A stretch of 50,779 bases of DNA from Purshia tridentata (GCA_003254885.1 QANT01008531.1:1-50779), one strand, 5' to 3'. Positions 10,651 through 22,107 are shown, counted from the first letter of the stretch. Notes: a model not told the origin generated them from the letters alone. A program made the numbers and translations.

Positions 10651-12202
10651 CCTTTCACTTTCTCTTATCAATAAAATTATTCGTACCATACTCAATGCTG
10701 TGCGAATATTACATTTCTAAGCAGTAAAAGTAATAAGAAAAACAAACATAATGAATGCGCACTCCATTTTTATATAAATTATATCCGTTAATAAAAAGTA
10801 AACCTTACATACACAAGTAGATTACATACGTGGTATAAACAATGTGACGCATTTAGTATTTAAAGTGAACATTATCAAATTTTAAAAATCATGGTGTAAA
10901 GTAAGAAAGATTCAAATTTAAAGGATACAAAGCATTAATAGTATTTAATTATGCTAATAGATAACAAATATGTGCACGAAATTTTTTTGTCAAATAATGT
11001 GATAGTACACATTTCAATATTCTACTTATTTGGGAATAAAATAAAATTCTGACATTTAACTTGTTTAGGAATAAAATGAAATTCTGATATTAAACACACA
11101 CATGTAATTCACACACAAAATGAAAATTGATTTAAATCATATTAGGATGGAGTGATTTGTGCAGCAAAAACGGTTGTATCTACTATCTACACCACCCCCC
11201 TCTCCTTTTTCATAGTGAGGCGAGGGCGTTGATGACAGCTATCTTGGGTGTGAATATATTCATCCATAATATTATCATATGTAACAACATAAGTAATGAG
11301 AGCAAATAAATGCTTATTCTAACAAAGGCAAAACAAGCAAGCATGCGTATTCTTATAAACAAATTGACAAACCCCATTTGATGATTCAATATTCTTATGA
11401 ACAAGGACTTGTCACATGTTTGGTGAGAAACAAGTAACAAATAAAATACCCCATGTTACTCCTACTTATTCTATGGGGATTGGGAAATTAACTTCTTTTT
11501 TCCTTTTTTTTTTTAACTATTGTCTAAGGATTAGCCTATTAGGGAGACCCACATGTGATCCACTATTACAAAATAGTCAAATTAAGATCTAGGGGTGGGT
11601 AAAGTGTCACACTCAGAACTTTGGGTCAGTGCTATATGCATCTTGCATGCAATAGATGACAATTTGTAAGATTACAAATTACATGCTTCCAATCCCAAGG
11701 CTCATAATCTCACTCCTCAGCTGTACATTATTTTTGGATGTTAGTAACATGAATTCGAATGATACATGAGTTGGTTACTACTTAGTAGCATGACCCCCCA
11801 ATATTTTGCTTACTCTTAGGTGGGCCTAAGGTTGTGTGCATGAGTTAACTTATTTCCCAAGTCAAACAAATGTACATCAAATTGATACATGTAATTGCTA
11901 GGCACCAAAGTTGCTTTTAGAGTGAAAATAACATTTTATAGTTTCTCATTTATTTTAGATTGTCAATTTAACTACACTTTCAAGTAAAACTTTACTTGAT
12001 TACTGGTTCAAATTAATTAACACTTTGAGAATATAAAACTTCATATTGTATGAGTATACAAACAACTATATATATGTATATATTCATATAAAGGTACACA
12101 TTAACCAACTGCACTAATCAAGGTACCAAGATTCTTCAGAGGAGAAAGAAAGCGACAGTACTACATGAAACAGTCTTTTCCTAAGATGGAAAGGATGTTT
12201 AT
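10651..12202. other. Intergenic DNA
   Basis: AT-rich, no supported gene. The open frame on the minus strand at 11210-11440 has no recognisable domain and no promoter context. Confidence 0.5.
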
Positions 12203-12462
12203 TTGTGGGCCAGTGCTATTTTTATAGCCCACGCCCAATCTAAACCAAAAGCTTAAAGAAAAGATTTAAAAAGTTTATAAATAATGTGCTTCACTGTCAC
12301 ATGGCTTATTCTGAATTTTTCTTTCAATAAAATTGTGGGCCAGTGCTATTTTTATAGCCCACGCCCACTCTAAACCAAAAGCTTAAAGAAAAGATTTAAA
12401 AAGTTCATAAATAATGTGCTTCACTGTCACATGGCTTATTCTGAATTTTTCTTTCAATAAAA
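12203..12462 (+). repeat. Tandem duplication, 130-bp unit
   Basis: Copies at 12203-12332 and 12333-12462 begin TTGTGGGCCAGTGCTATTTT and end CTTTCAATAAAA. I see only two substitutions between them, so the duplication is very young. No coding content. Confidence 0.92.
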
Positions 12463-14657
12463 AAAAAACCCTATAGTTTTCGACCAAATAAAAGAAAAAT
12501 AAAACCATATAGTTCTGGATTAACATAGTCATACATACTCACACATGTGGTAGTGTGGTACCTTAATTTCTTCTTCTTCTTTCTTCTTTTGTTTTTTAAA
12601 AATTTATTCGGCTGAATGATTCATGTGGGACCCAATTCATCATCATTCCTTTCTTAATCTTTGTTCAAAAAATTATATTGAATGGTGACAATGGTCTTAT
12701 AATTAAAAGCCACATTGCCTTAAAGACCTGGTTCATCTGGAGTCTTCCTTCGACATCATAATTCATGCACAACAGTTATAATTTTTATTTAAATTAAGTA
12801 ATTAGCCTGGATTGGCACCAATGCTTGATGAGCAAAATTGAATTTTCTTAAATTTTTAATCTGGATTTTCTCTCTGCAGAATCAGAATGGGCCATGTAGT
12901 ATGCCGGCAGCAGAGATAACTTGCAGAAGGAGCAACCTCTTTATGTGAGATAGAGAGAGAGATTATAGATTAAATCAAGGTCATAATCATGTATTTTGTC
13001 AACTAATTTATGGGTAGGTAGTATTAATATTTGTTTTAATTGCTAAAGCGATGTAATAGAAGAGTCGCGGTTGTTCTTTTCAGCAAGAACATGAAAACAA
13101 CATCCCTTTCACAAAAACTAGTGATCACAATCTTCTTATATTCTTTTCTGGTTCTTTTATTTCAAGATTTTTGTAATATTAAAAACCTTATTGGTCTCTC
13201 TTTGTCTCTGAAAGCATGTGGGTTACGTGTGCATGAGTGTTACAAAAAGTCCATGTCTTGGAAATTGTCTATTTATGTAATATATATGAATTGTATAAAT
13301 CTGAATTATAAGGACTGAGAAATTAATTAAGGATTAAAGTAATTATGTACTCATCATTCACTCGTTTCCACCGACACTTATAATTAATTTCCTCCACATT
13401 CATATCATAAAATATTAATCCTTGTCCAACCAACTTGTTAATGCATTATGGAGTGACATAACATCCAAGTCAATTATATCGATCCTTTTCATATTCCATT
13501 AAATGAATAGAACATAAATAGCATATAATATATGGTGAAGTTTCTCGTTTCACTTGGAAAATGTTATCCAGAAAACACAACTACCATTTTGGGTCATTGT
13601 TGAGTTTTTGGCCAACCTAACCTTCTTTGCATCATAAAGTTTAGAAGGTACGTAGTACAAACCAATAAGAAATCCGAATAAATATACCTAAAGCCTAAGC
13701 GTGGGGCATATACCTCTAAATAGTTAAAAGCATTCATTACTGCATCAATGTCTCGAGTTTAATTTTCCTTCCTTAATGCCTGGCCTACAAACATAGGGAT
13801 CCCTCTGAAAAAGATACCTTTTTATGAAAGAGGGATAGTTGGTTAGCTCACCGCCATAGTTGGTAAGCTCAACTACATTGGACCTGAAAACCCATTAGGC
13901 CCATTGAGCCCATTCCTCATTTTAGACCAGGTAGCTCATCCGTTCACACCCTTCATATTTGAACGGGCCTCTACACTGGAGGCCCACTCAGTTATAAAGA
14001 AAGGGCCTATGCTTATTTGGGTTCCATTTTGATGTTTAAATTCAGAAAGGCCCACAAAAAGCATACTCACATGTATAAAACATTGACTTCAACATCTATT
14101 GAAAAGCATCATTTCTTTCCCTTATAAACCTGCATTTTCAACAACTCCTTTATTCTCTTTGCTCCTAACCTAACCAATTAGCTTCAACCAACCAACACCA
14201 ATTTTCCCTTTTATCATATGCATTGTGTGATAAGTTTGTTGGCATCTACAATAATATTTGCTATATTTTCAACTACATATAATTTTTAGCGTAGCATTTA
14301 GCTATACCATTGTACATGCTTTTAGCACTTAATACATCCAACACAAAAGTCTATATAGGCCCATTAGTACTTGATTGCAACTTCACTTTTTATTTTTATG
14401 AAAAATTTATAGGTAAAGAGTGTATATACTTTTCCGTTAATACAAAATTATATGATTAGTACGTGAAAAATATATTATAAAAACAAAACCAAGTACCTTG
14501 TCTTTGCATGTAGATTTTATCATAACAAAATTAAATTACTAGTTCGCTAACAATATATTGAACCTAAATCTCAAGTTTTCAACCATACAATACGTTAATA
14601 ATCAATTTAATTTTTGTCATCAAATATGAATTGTATAATCAATTTAATAAATAATCT
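12463..14657. other. Intergenic DNA, possible unannotated transcript
   Basis: Mostly AT-rich without a supported gene. Around 12870-12960 a pyrimidine tract ending CTCTCTGCAG is followed by about 60 bases of balanced composition, which looks like an acceptor and exon, but no partner donor or long frame was found. The frame at 13040-13318 lacks any known domain. A weak A-rich micro-insertion (12465-12514) is described in the findings. Confidence 0.4.
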
Positions 14658-14708
14658 AATATATTCAGACACTTTTTTTTTTTGGTAACCAATATATTCA
14701 GACACTTT
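14658..14708 (-). mobile_element. Micro-insertion with A-tail and perfect 18-bp target duplication
   Basis: AATATATTCAGACACTTT occurs at 14658-14675 and again at 14691-14708. The 15 bases between read, on the minus strand, GGTTACCAAAAAAAA. This has the same architecture as the insertions at 4616 and 37203. Confidence 0.65.
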
Positions 14709-15048
14709 GATTATGGGCAGTTAGATGGCGTCCGAGGCATCCAGCTTGGCAACAGCTTAAGGAGAAAATGGCGGTCCAGTCGAAGTTGAACCGTCCTTTA
14801 CAAGTCGGTTGAAAGTTGAGACCGATTAGGCCCATGTCTCCATTCCACTTTTGCGTCAGCCATTTATCTACATGACACGTGTACATATGATTATCGTACA
14901 GCTGTTTTGTCGTTTTCTTTGGAGCACACTGCACACGCCTTCTTTCTCTCTTCATTGCATTCGCTTTTACTGTTTTACACAATGCCTCATGCTTTTTAGT
15001 TTAATTACAAAGTTGGACCTCCGGTGCGCCAATGTTGACTGTTGACTT
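14709..15048. other. Unassigned sequence of balanced composition
   Basis: About 330 bases with higher GC than their surroundings, including GACACGTGTAC with an ACGT core near 14874. It could be promoter or transcript sequence, but open frames on both strands show no domain and no splice logic. I do not call a gene. Confidence 0.3.
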
Positions 15049-15962
15049 ATGTAGCTTTTCCTTTATAAAGTGGCCAATGAAGTTTTAACACGTATTTTTT
15101 TAAAGAACATCAGAGGTCAAAGGTCAAATCAGGTCAAATCACGTGACACTCATAAAAATACTGAAAATCCTTTATTGAGATTATTCAAGATTCATGAAAT
15201 TAGGCATGTACGTGATCAATTCATCCATATGTAGCTTTTCCTTTATAAAGTGGCCAATGAAGATTTAACACGTATTTTTTTAAAGAACATCAGAGGTCAA
15301 AGGTCAAATCAGGGGAGAGGACGTGTTCATGAACTTACAATTCTAGACCTCGTCGCTTGTTGCGGTCCCGATTTTATTATGAACAATACTTGGGTCACCT
15401 TGTAGAGGTATCTCAAGGCCACTTTATTCTCAAAAATTACAACTTCGGCAATATTAGCTCATAATTGAAATTGTTCATTTTTTAGATAACATATTATAGA
15501 TCATTTTAAAAAAAAATTAAATCAATTGGAAATCGTTTGATTATATAACTATTATCGATTATATAGAAAAATTAATGATTTTTTATTAAAGAGTATTTTT
15601 TGACCAAACCGTTAATTTTTTCTATTTAATTGACAACAGCTATATAACCAAACAATTTTCGATTAAATTGATTTTTTGTAAAAATGATTTATAATATATG
15701 ATCTAAAAAATGAACGGTTCCGATTATGCGCTAAAATTGCCAAAATTATAATTTTAAAGGATAGAGTGACACAACATACTCCAAGGGGTGACCCAAATAT
15801 TATTCTTTTATTATTAGTGAATGTTTGTAAGGATCGATAATTGCATTGCACGAGGGAAATTAAAATTACTATATAAATTGACACTCATAAAAATACTGAA
15901 AATCCTTTATTGAGATTATTCAAGACTCATGAAATTAGGCATGTACGTGATCAATTCATCCA
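15049..15962 (+). repeat. Nested A-B-A'-X-B' duplication
   Basis: Block A (15049-15132, ATGTAGCTTTTCCTTTATAA..) recurs as A' at 15229-15312. Block B (15144-15227, TGACACTCATAAAAATACTG..) recurs as B' at 15879-15962. A and B are nearly adjacent in the first unit. In the second they are separated by segment X, which itself contains the MITE at 15381-15805. Copies are almost identical. Confidence 0.88.
15381..15805. mobile_element. Mutator-type fold-back MITE with 9-bp target duplication
   Basis: The 425-bp element starts GAACAATACTTGGGTCACC. Its other end, reverse-complemented, starts GAATAATATTTGGGTCACC. The complementarity continues deep into the element (for example GTTCATTTTTTAGAT near 15473 against ATCTAAAAAATGAAC near 15701), so the whole element can fold back. 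An exact 9-bp TTTTATTAT flanks it at 15372-15380 and 15806-15814, which is typical of Mutator-like elements. It has no transposase. Confidence 0.9.
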
Positions 15963-17018
15963 ATATTATTTTCTCAAATTATTCATATTTCTTTTTATTT
16001 AATTTTTTTTGTAAACATCCAAAATTAGTGGCACTAATTAAGGCTCAATTTAATATTACAGTAGAAAAATCCCAAACAGAGCCTAAGCGCGTGGCTCCGT
16101 GGATAATAATGCCAGCGCTGGTTTCGAACCCACGTCACGTGAATACCACCACGGCCCTTTGATGTGTAAATGAGAATTTGGAAGGTCCAAAATGATAGCT
16201 ATCCTAACCCTTATGCTTATCTTATCCAGCACTCATTGTATTTGCTCATCAAGAAATTAATTAAAACGGATGAATATAATATCACACCAATAAATGGAGT
16301 TAATAATTCAATTTATATATGGAATAGAATATCGCACAAAACAGGCCTAGACAACTTCCATTCTCATAATAAATTTATACCGATTAAGTTTCCATCTATG
16401 CATTTAATCTTGGGAAAATAAAACGTCAATTCGATGTTAAGTGAAATTAACATATTGAAAAGATAATTCTCCAACTATAATAATTACAAATAATAAAAAT
16501 GAATGTAATGGAAACTTAGGTGCCAAGTTCCTATCGTAATGTCACGGTGGGACCATTCATTTATGCCAATTACATGTCAATAATTTATATTTATAATGTA
16601 TTAATGTATTACATTTACCTACGTTGTTTCTAAATTATTTAGGAATTATGGTACTTATATGATTATCATTTTATACATGGATTTTTTTTGTCAACAATGT
16701 AATATATTATAAGAATTAAGAACTTGCTTTCCTTATAAATAGGAGCAGTTTTTTTAGAAGTGTTTTTTTTAGTACGAATCAAAGTTTTTGCTGCTGCATG
16801 ATGAAGTATTTGGTAGGTGATTTTTCATGTTGTACTATGAAGTGTTTTAATAACTCGAAAAAAACATTTAAGTCAATACTCGAAATTTTTTTAATTAAAT
16901 TACTTTATTTTAAAAATGCTTTTAATACTATAAAATGATTTTTAAGCTTTCCAAAGGCATTGCAAACCAAGATGTTATAAATTATCTATATCATAGATTT
17001 ATAACATCACATGATAGA
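15963..17018. other. Intergenic DNA with one tRNA-like B box
   Basis: No supported gene. On the minus strand near 16110-16130 the sequence GGTTCGAAACC matches a Pol III B box, within a GC-richer block 16085-16162. No convincing A box, A-tail or target duplication was found, so a decayed SINE or tRNA relic is only a possibility. Confidence 0.35.
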
Positions 17019-17342
17019 GTTTGAAAAGGAATAATTTCACTTACATTCTTCAAGTTTGATGAAATTATATGTACACTTTCTAAGTTTCGACAATTACATG
17101 CACATCTTATGCCATGAGTTACTTTTAATATAAATTACTTGTTAAACATCTTTGATTTTTAAAATGTTCTAGTTTACCTTGTTTGATGATATCTAAATTA
17201 GCAAATAATTTTTACTTTAGAAATATAACCAAAGTCAAAAATTGTTAAAAAATAACTCCTATCAAAAGTAATTAAAGGAAGGAGTGTGTGAATAATTTCA
17301 TCAAATCTGAGGAAATGTAAGTAAAATTCCTCGGTTTGAAAA
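17019..17342. mobile_element. MITE with 9-bp target duplication
   Basis: GTTTGAAAA occurs exactly at 17019-17027 and 17334-17342. The enclosed ~306 bp begins GGAATAATTTCACTTACATT. Its right end, reverse-complemented, contains GGAATTTTACTTACATTTCC, followed on both arms by a TTTGATGAAATTAT match. Non-coding. The length of the target duplication again suggests a Mutator-type origin. The terminal bases are slightly ragged. Confidence 0.75.
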
Positions 17343-17590
17343 ATAATATTAAAGGAAAAAGGATTGGAAAAAAAGAAAAAGAAAAAAAAGGAAAATACTT
17401 TTGTTAAGTGGGTGACGTTTAGCCTGTTTAGGATTCTTAAATCTAATTATTAAAGAAAACAAAAGAAAACCTAATTATTAAAGGAATCGTTGGACACCGA
17501 CCTGGTTGAGGAGAAAGTGTAGCCTGCGGCCTTTTATCGCTTTGGACACGGCTGCCTTGTTGCAATTGGCTTTCACCCTTTGCATTTTCC

Positions 17591-17597
17591 TATAAAA
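17591..17597 (+). promoter_or_regulatory. TATA box of the PNRC-motif gene
   Basis: TATAAAA lies 178 bases upstream of the ATG at 17769 and is followed by a CT-rich leader (CTCTCTCTTTCTGTCTCTCT region, 17645-17670). This places transcription start near 17620 and supports the start at 17769. Confidence 0.65.
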
Positions 17598-17768
17598 CCA
17601 ACCCTTCAAGCCTTCAACTCTCAATCTTCATTACTATTACTTCCTTCTCTCTCTTTCTGTCTCTCTCTCTGTTGGGCGACCTTATCGATTTTGTCTGTAA
17701 AACCCCAATCTTTCTTCCTCTCTGTTGTAAAAGCTCAAGTTTTTGGATCTGAGTTTCTTTGGTTGAAT

Positions 17769-18518
17769 ATGGCTGTTGCAGTTATCAGTCCGCACGATTG
17801 TCTCAAAGACCCTTCCCGCCAAGCTCTAATCTCATCTCCTATGGGGAAATCCATTCGAATCCCTAACCCTAACCGGGCCAGCCGTACCCCCCAGCCCGAC
17901 CGTAGGAAGCGGAAGCCAGCTCGGCCCCACAACTCTCTCCCGGCTCGACCCGCTGCCCAGAAAACCCCACCCGCCAACAACCTCGTCATGGGTCAGGTAA
18001 AGATCCTAAAGCGCGGCGATGAGCTGACCCGGTCCGATCAGCCATCACCCGCCGTAAAAGAGAATCGCGAAGTTTCGGATCTCGGATCCACACACAGGCT
18101 GGGTCCGGATCCTAAGTCGGTTAAGTTGGTTCCGAAGCAGTCCCGACTCGATTCAAACCGGGTTCCGAAGCAGACCCTACTCGCTGAGTCAAACCGGATT
18201 CCGAAGCAGACTCTACTCGCTGAGTCAAACCGGGTTTCTAAGCAGACTCCACCCGCTGAATCAAACCGGGTTCCGAAGCAGACTCTACTCGCTGAGTCAA
18301 ATCGGGTTCCTAAGCAGACCCGACCAGCTCACTCGAACCGGTTTTTGGAGCAGCCCGGACTTGCATCCGGATTCTACGCCGGGTCGGCGTCCTGCGTAAC
18401 CTCACCGCCTCCGAGTTCGCTACCTCTACCGTCGTTTTTTGCAAAGAAGGGTGTCACCACAAGCACCGATGAAGCAGCAAGCGAGATACTGAAGCTTCTG
18501 CGACTCAATTTGTCTTAG
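17769..18518 (+). CDS. PNRC-motif (proline-rich nuclear receptor coactivator-like) protein, 249 aa
   Basis: A single-exon gene that starts at the first ATG downstream of the TATA box, in a good context (AATATGGCT). The N-terminal half is basic and Pro-rich (PQPDRRKRKPARPHN), consistent with a disordered, nuclear or RNA-associated protein. The C-terminus has the plant PNRC signature: SLPLPSFF at about 217-224, then a leucine-rich tail SEILKLLRLNLS. In animals PNRC proteins link nuclear receptors or the decapping and nonsense-mediated decay machinery through such short motifs. The plant role is not established, so function is inferred from the motif only. Residues ~120-195 hold five or six copies of a 12-residue repeat (SNRVPKQTLLAE and variants), likely length-variable between genotypes. 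Coding GC is much higher than in the flanks. Confidence 0.8.
   Translation: MAVAVISPHDCLKDPSRQALISSPMGKSIRIPNPNRASRTPQPDRRKRKPARPHNSLPARPAAQKTPPANNLVMGQVKILKRGDELTRSDQPSPAVKENREVSDLGSTHRLGPDPKSVKLVPKQSRLDSNRVPKQTLLAESNRIPKQTLLAESNRVSKQTPPAESNRVPKQTLLAESNRVPKQTRPAHSNRFLEQPGLASGFYAGSASCVTSPPPSSLPLPSFFAKKGVTTSTDEAASEILKLLRLNLS
18128..18355 (+). repeat. 36-bp minisatellite inside the PNRC-motif gene
   Basis: At least five in-frame copies of a 36-bp unit (TCAAACCGGGTTCCGAAGCA and 16 more bases) encode SNRVPKQTLLAE-like repeats. The outer copies are more diverged. Unit length is a multiple of three, so copy number can change without frameshift. Confidence 0.85.
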
Positions 18519-19377
18519 CTGCACCACCCCGCCATCCCATGGTTTGGCGGTCTATGAAGGACTATGGAACTGCAAGTCCAGAAGTCCCGGTTTGGTTTAT
18601 GTTTTGAGTTACTTGATTCTCGACCGTCTTCCCCTTATTTTTTCAGCGGGAAGATCGGTGAGTTCATAACTCGGCCTAACGATTTCTTCTTTTTCTGGGT
18701 TAGCGATTTCATGTGCAGCAGTAGTGGTGATTTGGGTCTAGGTAGTATTAGCTTTGGATATATGGCTTCATTTCTTCAGTTGTCGATTTATTAGTTTTTT
18801 GAGTTACTTAAAAGTTACTTTTTCATTTGTGTAATTTGTTTAAGACGAACTAGATTAGGGTTTAAGGTACATGACGTGTTATGAGTTTGTGTCTGTTACG
18901 TTAGAGGGTATATCATAATCATTGTATGTATCCCCGAAGTTATGGTGATGTAGTTTCAGAAAGTTAGTTAATGAAATTTGCTTTTTCATTCCAATGATGT
19001 TTGTAAACTCTGTTCCACTGTTTCCTGTTAAAATTATGTCGCTTTTTGTGAATTTGGGTTTGATTTGTGGAAATCACTAGAGCAGTTTCCGGAACTTTGG
19101 CTACAACTTGTTGTTTAAGGTACTAAAATCTTGGTTTGAAGGATTGTCGAAATGGGAGTTTAATCATAATATAGTATTTGCTCAGAATTTGATCGGGCCC
19201 TCAGCTGTTTGAACTTGATAAAAGCTGCTTGGTTACTGAGCAATTATAATCCCCAGTATAAGACATTGGGTTGGCTGGGATTTAAAAAAAGATTGGATTG
19301 TAGCTGTTAAAAGCAAAAGCAGAAGTCTCTCTCTGCCTACAAGTTGGATAAGAAACTCAACATGCCCCTCTAGCCTG
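18519..19377. other. 3' flank of the PNRC-motif gene and intergenic DNA
   Basis: The first ~300-450 bases, T-rich with TTGTGTAATTTGTTT-like tracts, are likely 3' UTR. An open frame at 18564-18794 falls in it and has no domain. Nothing further is recognised. Confidence 0.5.
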
Positions 19378-19640
19378 GAAAAGGGTTAAATTTTGGAAGA
19401 TTGAGCTATGGGCTCACTGGATGAATGTCCCTCCTTTTATTTTGGGACAACAATGGATTCTTCCTTGTGGTTGAAATTGAAAAGGCTGCTGACTGCTGTT
19501 AGATGCAGTGCCAGGCTTGCCAACTTGTCTGCAGCAAAGTAAAGGTCTCCTCTCTGCAGATAATCAGATATGGGATAGTTTGCAAGATGAGTTAGGCTCC
19601 AAAAGGTGTTTACAAGTTGCTGTTGAGATGGTACTGGCCA
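19378..19640 (+). pseudogene. Decayed retroelement-like sequence, copy 1
   Basis: This block is a diverged duplicate of 20255-20510. Shared stretches include AAATTTTGGAAG, TTGAGCTA, CAATGGATTCTT, CAGCAGCAAAGTAAA-like sequence and TGGGATAGTTT. It is broken by stops and frameshifts. Because copy 2 carries an RNase H-like N-terminus, copy 1 is probably a fragment of the same family. Confidence 0.5.
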
Positions 19641-20159
19641 GTGTTATGGCTTTTATGTCCATGGAGCTTAGCTTAACTGGTCTTTCGTGTTGCAAAGTAT
19701 CCCATGCCAGCAGAGAGACAAAGCTTTGCCACTCACATGAGTCACAAGTTAGCCTAGCTAGATTTGTCATTTGTGTTAGACATTTGATTGAGTTTGCCCT
19801 TAGCCTTAGGGACCAAACTAGTAGAAATATAACATCTTGATTGTTGAGGTAACTTTTTTGGGCTTGAATGCTTTGATATTTGGTAACAAATAGAATGAAA
19901 GTGGTGTTAGTAGTGTTGGTAGCTTGTTTTTAGACTTTTAGTGATGGGGTTGTCAACATAGGCTACTACCAGGTGACCAGGACTCAAGAGTCTTGTGTTG
20001 ATAAGCTGCTTCCATGTGATGAGCATAAAAAGTTCATTGGAAAAAGCATTTACATTTACAATCATCATCACGGATGGTACTAATGGTGCTGACACCTATG
20101 CTATACTGACACAATTGTGACCCCTGAATGGGTTTAAAGGTACACCATTGAGATATTGG

Positions 20160-20510
20160 TTTTTGTAGCCTGGAAACCCAGCCAAAGGTTGGATGAAGCT
20201 AAATGTGGATGGACCCATAATCTCTTCTCTCTGGTCCAACTTGGAGCAGGAGACAGTAATGGTAAGAGTCAAATTTTGGAAGCTTGAGCTACCAACTTGG
20301 CACCTTCCTTTTAGTTTGGGACAAAGGAGCTCCTGTGGCAATGGATTCTTTTGTGTGGTTGAGAAGTTTGCTGAGTGCTGCAGATTTAGGCCCAGCCTTA
20401 CTGCTAAATTTGTCAGCAGCAAAGTAAAAAGTCCATCTCTATGCAGATGTGGGATAGTTTTCAAGGTGAGTTAGGATCCAAGTGGTGTTTCTAAATTCTG
20501 CAGAGATGGT
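20160..20510 (+). pseudogene. Decayed RNase H-like domain (LINE-type), copy 2
   Basis: Translation gives AKGWMKLNVDGP, which matches the start of the plant RNase H-like domain found in LINE-type retroelements and derived genes (GWxKLNVDG, with the first catalytic Asp). A frame shift then gives LGAGDSNGKS, the shrunken equivalent of the GaGgvIRDsnG block. Further stops follow. It is a fossil and not an active enzyme. The open frame at 20193-20474 spans it only by chance. Confidence 0.55.
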
Positions 20511-21975
20511 ATCCCTAACTTAACTGGTCTTGCATTTGATTGGTGCAATCAACTCCTTGAGTTGGCCTTAGAAACCATAAATTGGAGCTTCAATGCTTGC
20601 AGCTGCTACTTGATTACCAATTGATGAATCTGGTGTGGGTAGTGTTGTTTATAAATTGGCGAGGCAAAGCCCATGTAATATTATGGGCTTACATTTGTAG
20701 CTATACAATTATTTAGGCCTACAATATACAAAGTGTCTTGGAACCATATGGGAACGAAGGTATTGTATAAGGTATCCTTGGATTTTTATAAACATGAATG
20801 AATGAATCTAAATAGTAACAGCCTTAATCTCAGTATTTATTTTTGGTTGACATTGATATCAATATTTTGGTGCTGCATACACCAACTTCTTTATGATGCC
20901 ACAATTACTTCACATTAATCTCAGTAACATGCTGCCCTTTATTAATCGAATCTTTATCTCCCAATAACTCACCATAGCTGGCTTCTCTCCCTTCAAATTT
21001 ATTTTGGATCACCATAAAATTCCTCAGCTTTGGCTTACAATAAACAACTCCTACCAGAATGACAGCCCTGTATGACTACTAATTTCCCAGGTGAATGATT
21101 TATTCTGCTGGTGGTGTTTAACTTTTATCTTAGTTTTTATATGGAAAGGGACCAAGGGTTCAAACTTTGATGAAAATTGGACATATATATCTAACTAACC
21201 ATATTGTGAAGATAAGATAAACTTTTATGGTACTATGCATGAATTTGTTTTCTATAGTCTTACAGAGAATCTTTAAGAGTTACTCCATATGGTAAGATAT
21301 TTATGAGAATTATTGGTACCATCTGCAATCACTTTGCCTTTGAACCAATGGTTATTATAAGTGATCACTACATCACTTCATGCATAAACATTGTCCACCG
21401 AACTTTCTAATAATGCCTTTTTCAACTTGTGGGATTCAACTTTCAAATATTTGTTTAATCACTTAAAGAATGTGAATGGCATTAAATGAAATTATTTAAT
21501 TAAAAATTTTCTTGGCCAGCCAGCTCCCAATGTATCTTGACATTTTATCAACCAATTTGTTTTTTAATCATATTTATTCATAATATTCACACACCTCTTC
21601 TAAAAAAGAAGAAGTGAAATTTTAAGTTCAAGATTTCCATCCTCAAATGTCCAAAACTACCCCAAGATTTCTGACTCACTCATGTGACATTGGGGTGAGT
21701 GAAGAAACCTAGAATATAGGTTCAAAATCAAATCTCGTTTAAGAAGAAAAAGAGAAAAAAAAGTCAAAATCTGTAATTGATAGACATACATCATCTAAAT
21801 TCAAATTTTCCTTCTTCACTTGAATATTTTAACTTTTTTCTCTTGTATGTTTTTAAGATAAATGAAGAACAAGATGTGGGAAACTTATAAATGTGCTAAG
21901 ACATATCTACATATTTGTTCAGTCGTTCTACACAAAATATATGCAGAAGAAATGTAACAAAACAATAAACTATAC
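20511..21975. other. Intergenic DNA
   Basis: AT-rich sequence without a supported gene. The part up to about 20810 may belong to the decayed element. No clear repeats beyond short A and T tracts. Confidence 0.5.
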
Positions 21976-22107
21976 GCATAGGAAAGTTTTTTTTTTTTAA
22001 TTACAAGGAAAAGAGAGGGTTTGAACCCAAGTGTGTAGAGAAAACTTTTATTCTCGACCAATTAAGCCAATTAGGCCAACCCTAATTTACATATGCATAG
22101 AAAAGTT
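21976..22107 (-). mobile_element. tRNA-derived SINE with target duplication
   Basis: On the minus strand the element reads GGGTTGGCCTAATTGGCTTA, with a Pol III A-box-like TTAATTGGTCGAG and then GGGTTCAAACCC as B box. It ends in an A-tail (complement of the T run at 21987-21998). The flanks GCATAGGAAAGTT (21976-21988) and GCATAGAAAAGTT (22095-22107) form a 13-bp target duplication with one mismatch. Length is about 105 bp. It has no coding capacity and needs LINE enzymes for movement. Confidence 0.75.

Noticed and set aside
12870..13320. Possible exon after CTCTCTGCAG and a 92-codon frame
   Set aside because: No matching donor, no conserved protein segment and no partner exon could be found, so it is mentioned only as a possible transcript.
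14698..14982. 94-codon minus-strand frame
   Set aside because: No recognisable domain, and it starts from a region without promoter or splice context. Its 3' end overlaps the micro-insertion duplication.
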